Positions 15,974-18,240 of a stretch of DNA of 18,240 nt are shown here, piece by piece. The stretch covers positions 1 through 18,240 of the forward strand of contig DKGH01000173.1 in assembly GCA_002453165.1 (NCBI GenBank), read 5' to 3'. The position numbers were made by a program, and so were the translations under genes. Under the pieces are notes generated by a model that searched no databases, was not told the origin of the DNA, and was given only the letters and a program-made list of their open reading frames with translations. Source of the DNA: Verrucomicrobia bacterium UBA6775 (GTDB taxonomy: Bacteria > Verrucomicrobiota > Verrucomicrobiia > Limisphaerales > UBA1096). The number at the start of each line of letters is the position of its first letter. The first letter of the stretch is position 1.

Positions 15974-17398
15974 ATGTTCCCCGCCCCGATGGGAGACCAT
16001 TCCGACCTATCAGATATCCGGGCGCAATTTCTGCCCTCGCTCGACCCCGATTTTCAGCCCATTTCGCTGGTTTTAAGCCAGGCCAGGCGGCGGATAGCCA
16101 ATGGCGCGAATGCAGTCGAGCTGACCTTCCTGCTTGAGCGCCTGCCCGGCGACCGCTCCGTGCATCGTATCAGTGTGCCCAACCCGGCCGACGACGATTC
16201 CGGCGAAGTGGAGCGACTGGCCGAGCGGATTTGCAAATTCCTGCTCTGGCAACAAGGCGCGAGCCGCGTGGGCATCCACAGCAGTGACGGCAGCGACCGT
16301 TTGGCCAAGCGCTTGGCCAAGGTGTACAGCGCCGACGGCGCGCGTGCCTTTGATGCAGACATGATGCAGCGCACCTATGGCCATCCGCTGGTCATCGAGT
16401 CGATTGACCAGGCGGAGGCCGAGGCGACCGACACCGCCAAGGCGATCGGTGGCCATCTCGACGGCTGCCGCATCGGGTTCGACCTCGGCGCCAGCGACTA
16501 CAAGCTGGCCGCCGTACAGGACGGCGAACCGGTTTTCACCACCGAGATTCCGTGGGACCCCCGCGTCGAGGCCGACCCCGCGTGGCACCGCGCCAAGATT
16601 AACGAGGGCCTCAAGCTCGCGGCGGAAAAGCTGCCGCGCGTGGACGCCATCGGCGGCAGCTCGGCCGGGATCATCGTCGACTGCGAACCCCGCGTGGCGT
16701 CGCTGTTTCGCAGCGTGCCGGACGGGCAGTTCGCGGAAAGAGTCCGCCCGATTTTTCGGAGCCTTGGCGAGGAGTGGGGTGTCCCGTTCGAGGTAGCCAA
16801 CGACGGCGATGTCACCGCATTAGCCGGCGCGATGTCGCTAAAGACCAACGGTGTACTGGGCCTCGCGATGGGCTCGAGCCAGGCGGTCGGGTTTCTCGAT
16901 CAACAGGGCCGCATCACCGGCTGGCTGAACGAGCTGGCCTTTGCGCCGGTGGACTTTCACCCGGCCGGCCCGGTGGATGAATGGTCCGGCGACATCGGTT
17001 GCGGCGTGCAATATTTTTCACAGCAGGGCGTGGTGCGCCTGGCCAAGCTGGCCGGCATCGACCTGCCGGACGCCCACCCGGCGGTGCAGCTCAAGCATGT
17101 GCAGGAGCTGCACGAGGCCGGCGACGAACGGGTGCCTCCGATCTTCGACGACATCGGCATCTGCCTCGGGTATGCGCTTGGCCTGTACGCGGAGTTTTAC
17201 CACTTCAGCCAACTGCTGGCGCTTGGCCGGGTAACCTCCGGGCGTGGCGGCGAACAAATCGTCGCCCTGGCGGAGGAAGTGCTGCGCGGGGAATTCCCCA
17301 AGTTGGCGGAGAAGGTGCAGTTGCAGTTGCCGGATGAGAAAAGCAAGCGCGTAGGTCAGGCGGTCGCCGCGGCGAGCTTGCCAAAACTCGGCGCATGA
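15974..17398 (+). CDS. ROK-family protein with N-terminal extension, sugar kinase-like
   Basis: I chose the ATG at 15974 (474 residues); the frame is open upstream to 15929 and another ATG lies at 15989. Numbered from 15974, the sugar-kinase phosphate loop is DLGASDYK at 170-177, then GGSSAG at 227-232, NDGDVTALAG at 276-285 with the Asp expected of the catalytic base, and the second phosphate motif LGLAMGSSQAVGFLD near 296-310. The usual ROK zinc motif CxCGxxGC is absent; the region instead reads SGDIGCGVQYFSQQG. About 165 residues precede the ROK domain without a helix-turn-helix, so this is not an ordinary ROK repressor; similar extended ROK proteins occur in Verrucomicrobia and Lentisphaerae, from memory. 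Substrate unknown; the PIG-L gene downstream hints at an amino sugar or its glycoside. Divergent from the radical SAM gene. Confidence 0.88.
   Translation: MFPAPMGDHSDLSDIRAQFLPSLDPDFQPISLVLSQARRRIANGANAVELTFLLERLPGDRSVHRISVPNPADDDSGEVERLAERICKFLLWQQGASRVGIHSSDGSDRLAKRLAKVYSADGARAFDADMMQRTYGHPLVIESIDQAEAEATDTAKAIGGHLDGCRIGFDLGASDYKLAAVQDGEPVFTTEIPWDPRVEADPAWHRAKINEGLKLAAEKLPRVDAIGGSSAGIIVDCEPRVASLFRSVPDGQFAERVRPIFRSLGEEWGVPFEVANDGDVTALAGAMSLKTNGVLGLAMGSSQAVGFLDQQGRITGWLNELAFAPVDFHPAGPVDEWSGDIGCGVQYFSQQGVVRLAKLAGIDLPDAHPAVQLKHVQELHEAGDERVPPIFDDIGICLGYALGLYAEFYHFSQLLALGRVTSGRGGEQIVALAEEVLRGEFPKLAEKVQLQLPDEKSKRVGQAVAAASLPKLGA
16300..16321. repeat. tandem palindromes TTTGGCCAAG-CG-CTTGGCCAAG
   Basis: One near-perfect and one perfect copy of the dispersed word, centres 12 bp apart, coding for LAKRLAK in the N-terminal extension of the ROK protein. 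It is the densest cluster in the window. Confidence 0.85.
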
Positions 17399-17403
17399 CC
17401 GAA

Positions 17404-17413
17404 CTTGGCCAAG
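17404..17413. repeat. intergenic CTTGGCCAAG
   Basis: Exact copy of the dispersed word in the 60-bp gap between the ROK stop (17398) and the PIG-L start (17459), so it is not constrained by coding. A small hairpin (GCGGC 17413-17417 with GCCGC 17425-17429) follows without a T-run. Confidence 0.85.
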
Positions 17414-17458
17414 CGGCAGCCCAAGCCGCCCTTCTCCAATCGAATTGAATCCAACCCG

Positions 17459-18240
17459 ATGATTTCATTCTCCAACCCGAGTGCCGACCTGTTCATCCCC
17501 GACAACGCCGAGCCAAGCCAGGCGCTTGGCCGCACAACGCACCTCGGCATCGGCGCGCATCAGGACGACCTCGAGGTGATGGCACTGCACGGCATCCTCG
17601 CCTGCTACCAGTCGGACGAACGCTGGTTCGGCGGCGTGACGGTGACCAACGGCTCGGGCAGCTCGCGGACCAACCAGTATTCCGATTACACCGACGAACA
17701 GATGTGCGCCGTTCGCGCCGAGGAGCAGCGCAAGGCCGCAGTCGTCGGCGAGTACGCGTTCATGGCGCAGTTGGACTACCCAAGTTCAGTGGTGAAACAA
17801 CCCGGCAGCCCGGACTTCGCGAACAATCTGCAGACGATTTTTTCCGCGGCAAAACCGCGGGTTGTTTACACGCATAACCTTGCGGACAAACATGACACCC
17901 ACGTGGCGGTGGTCGTGCCGGTGATTCAGGCGCTGCGCGACCTGCCGGAGGCCGACCGACCAGCCGAAGTCTACGGCGTGGAGGTGTGGCGTGACCTGAA
18001 CTGGCTTATCGACAGCGAGAAGGTGCTGCTCGACATGAACGATCGACCGAATCTCGTCCGAGCGTTGATCAGTATTTTTGATTCACAAATCACCGGCGGC
18101 AAACGCTACGACCTCGCGCTCGAGGGGCGGCTCCGAGGCAACGCCACGTTTTTTGATTCACACGCGGTCGATGAATCGAAGATGGCCAGCTACGCGATGG
18201 ATTTGAAACCGCTGGTCGATGATCCCTCGCTGGACATCGC
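17459..18240 (+). CDS. PIG-L/LmbE-type deacetylase, 3' end beyond the window
   Basis: Open frame from the ATG at 17459 to the window edge (260 codons and 2 bases, no stop). The zinc-hydrolase motif of the family appears as GAHQDDLEVM at 32-41, a variant of AHPDDE with Gln in place of Pro, and the third zinc-ligand region as HDTH at 145-148, with VVYTHN just before. TNGSGSSR near 63-70 and EEQRKAA near 88-94 match the usual strand and helix after the first motif. PIG-L proteins are Zn-dependent N-deacetylases of GlcNAc-containing substrates (for example GlcNAc-PI, mycothiol or bacillithiol precursors, GlcNAc oligosaccharides). It lies 60 bp downstream of the ROK gene on the same strand, so a shared amino-sugar role is plausible. 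Confidence 0.88.
   Translation, partial: MISFSNPSADLFIPDNAEPSQALGRTTHLGIGAHQDDLEVMALHGILACYQSDERWFGGVTVTNGSGSSRTNQYSDYTDEQMCAVRAEEQRKAAVVGEYAFMAQLDYPSSVVKQPGSPDFANNLQTIFSAAKPRVVYTHNLADKHDTHVAVVVPVIQALRDLPEADRPAEVYGVEVWRDLNWLIDSEKVLLDMNDRPNLVRALISIFDSQITGGKRYDLALEGRLRGNATFFDSHAVDESKMASYAMDLKPLVDDPSLDI

Larger units (their letters stand above)
2538..17413. repeat. dispersed palindromic word CTTGGCCAAG, 15 exact copies
   Basis: Exact copies start at 2539, 2621, 3457, 3578, 4691, 6077, 6241, 7030, 8047, 10652, 14118, 14151, 15918, 16312 and 17404. One-mismatch copies include 4756, 4798, 9786, 12672 and 16300. With 60% GC the expected number of exact copies in 18.2 kb is about 0.02. Ten of the 15 have G on the 5' side and eight have C on the 3' side, so the full word tends to GCTTGGCCAAGC. 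Codon phase varies: read as L-G-Q (2539, 3457, 6241, 7030, 8047), as L-A-K (2621, 3578, 4691, 6077, 14118, 14151, 16312, and 15918 if translated) and as A-W-P-S (10652); 17404 lies between genes. The span given covers the occupied part; individual copies are 10 bp. The core TGGCCA could be a methylation or protein-binding site; its role is unknown. Confidence 0.9.

Noticed and set aside
18073..18165. Repeated TTTTTGATTCACA in the PIG-L gene
   Set aside because: Two copies code for FDS in different contexts of one protein; most likely coincidence.
1..18240. CRISPR arrays, tRNA, rRNA, insertion sequences, integrases
   Set aside because: No regularly spaced direct repeats, no tRNA-like cloverleaf, no transposase or integrase motifs were seen. 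The dispersed palindromes are irregularly spaced and mostly inside genes, unlike CRISPR repeats.

Overview
The window is GC-rich (about 60% by eye) bacterial chromosome carrying 11 complete genes, one gene cut by the right edge, and no RNA genes. Gene content points to the PVC group, most likely Verrucomicrobiota: a secreted DUF1549/DUF1553 protein, a very large secreted CotH/lamin-tail protein with a calcium-repeat C-terminus, a membrane-anchored octaheme cytochrome, a bacterial SMUG1-type uracil-DNA glycosylase and an N-terminally extended ROK protein. The taxon is inferred from gene families only.

Layout: (1) 134-1217 (+), two tandem GYF_2/DUF4190-type membrane proteins whose first ~155 bp are recent copies of each other. 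(2) 1218-3229 (-), SMUG1 glycosylase followed by prfB (release factor 2, without the usual programmed frameshift). (3) 3380-6307 (-), the large DUF1549/DUF1553 protein; 6357-6842 (-), an orphan polytopic membrane protein. (4) An AT-rich divergent promoter region, then a tight + strand run 6925-14831: a ~1,790-residue CotH-kinase/lamin-tail secreted protein, an octaheme c-type cytochrome 6 bp downstream, and a 4-TM protein overlapping it by ATGA. (5) 14832-15926 (-), a PA0069-type radical SAM protein, divergent from (6) a ROK-family sugar kinase-like gene and a PIG-L/LmbE deacetylase (open at the right edge), probably an amino-sugar or glycoconjugate pair.

The signal the genes do not explain is a DNA word, the perfect palindrome CTTGGCCAAG. 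I count 15 exact copies plus many one-mismatch copies from 2.5 to 17.4 kb, against about 0.02 exact copies expected by composition. It lies in all three codon phases, between genes, and at one start codon, so it is maintained as DNA and not as a peptide motif. It resembles the cyanobacterial HIP1 highly iterated palindrome in behaviour but has a different sequence. It is absent from the GC-poorer genes (the GYF pair and the 6357-6842 membrane protein). This is the best candidate in the window for something undescribed.
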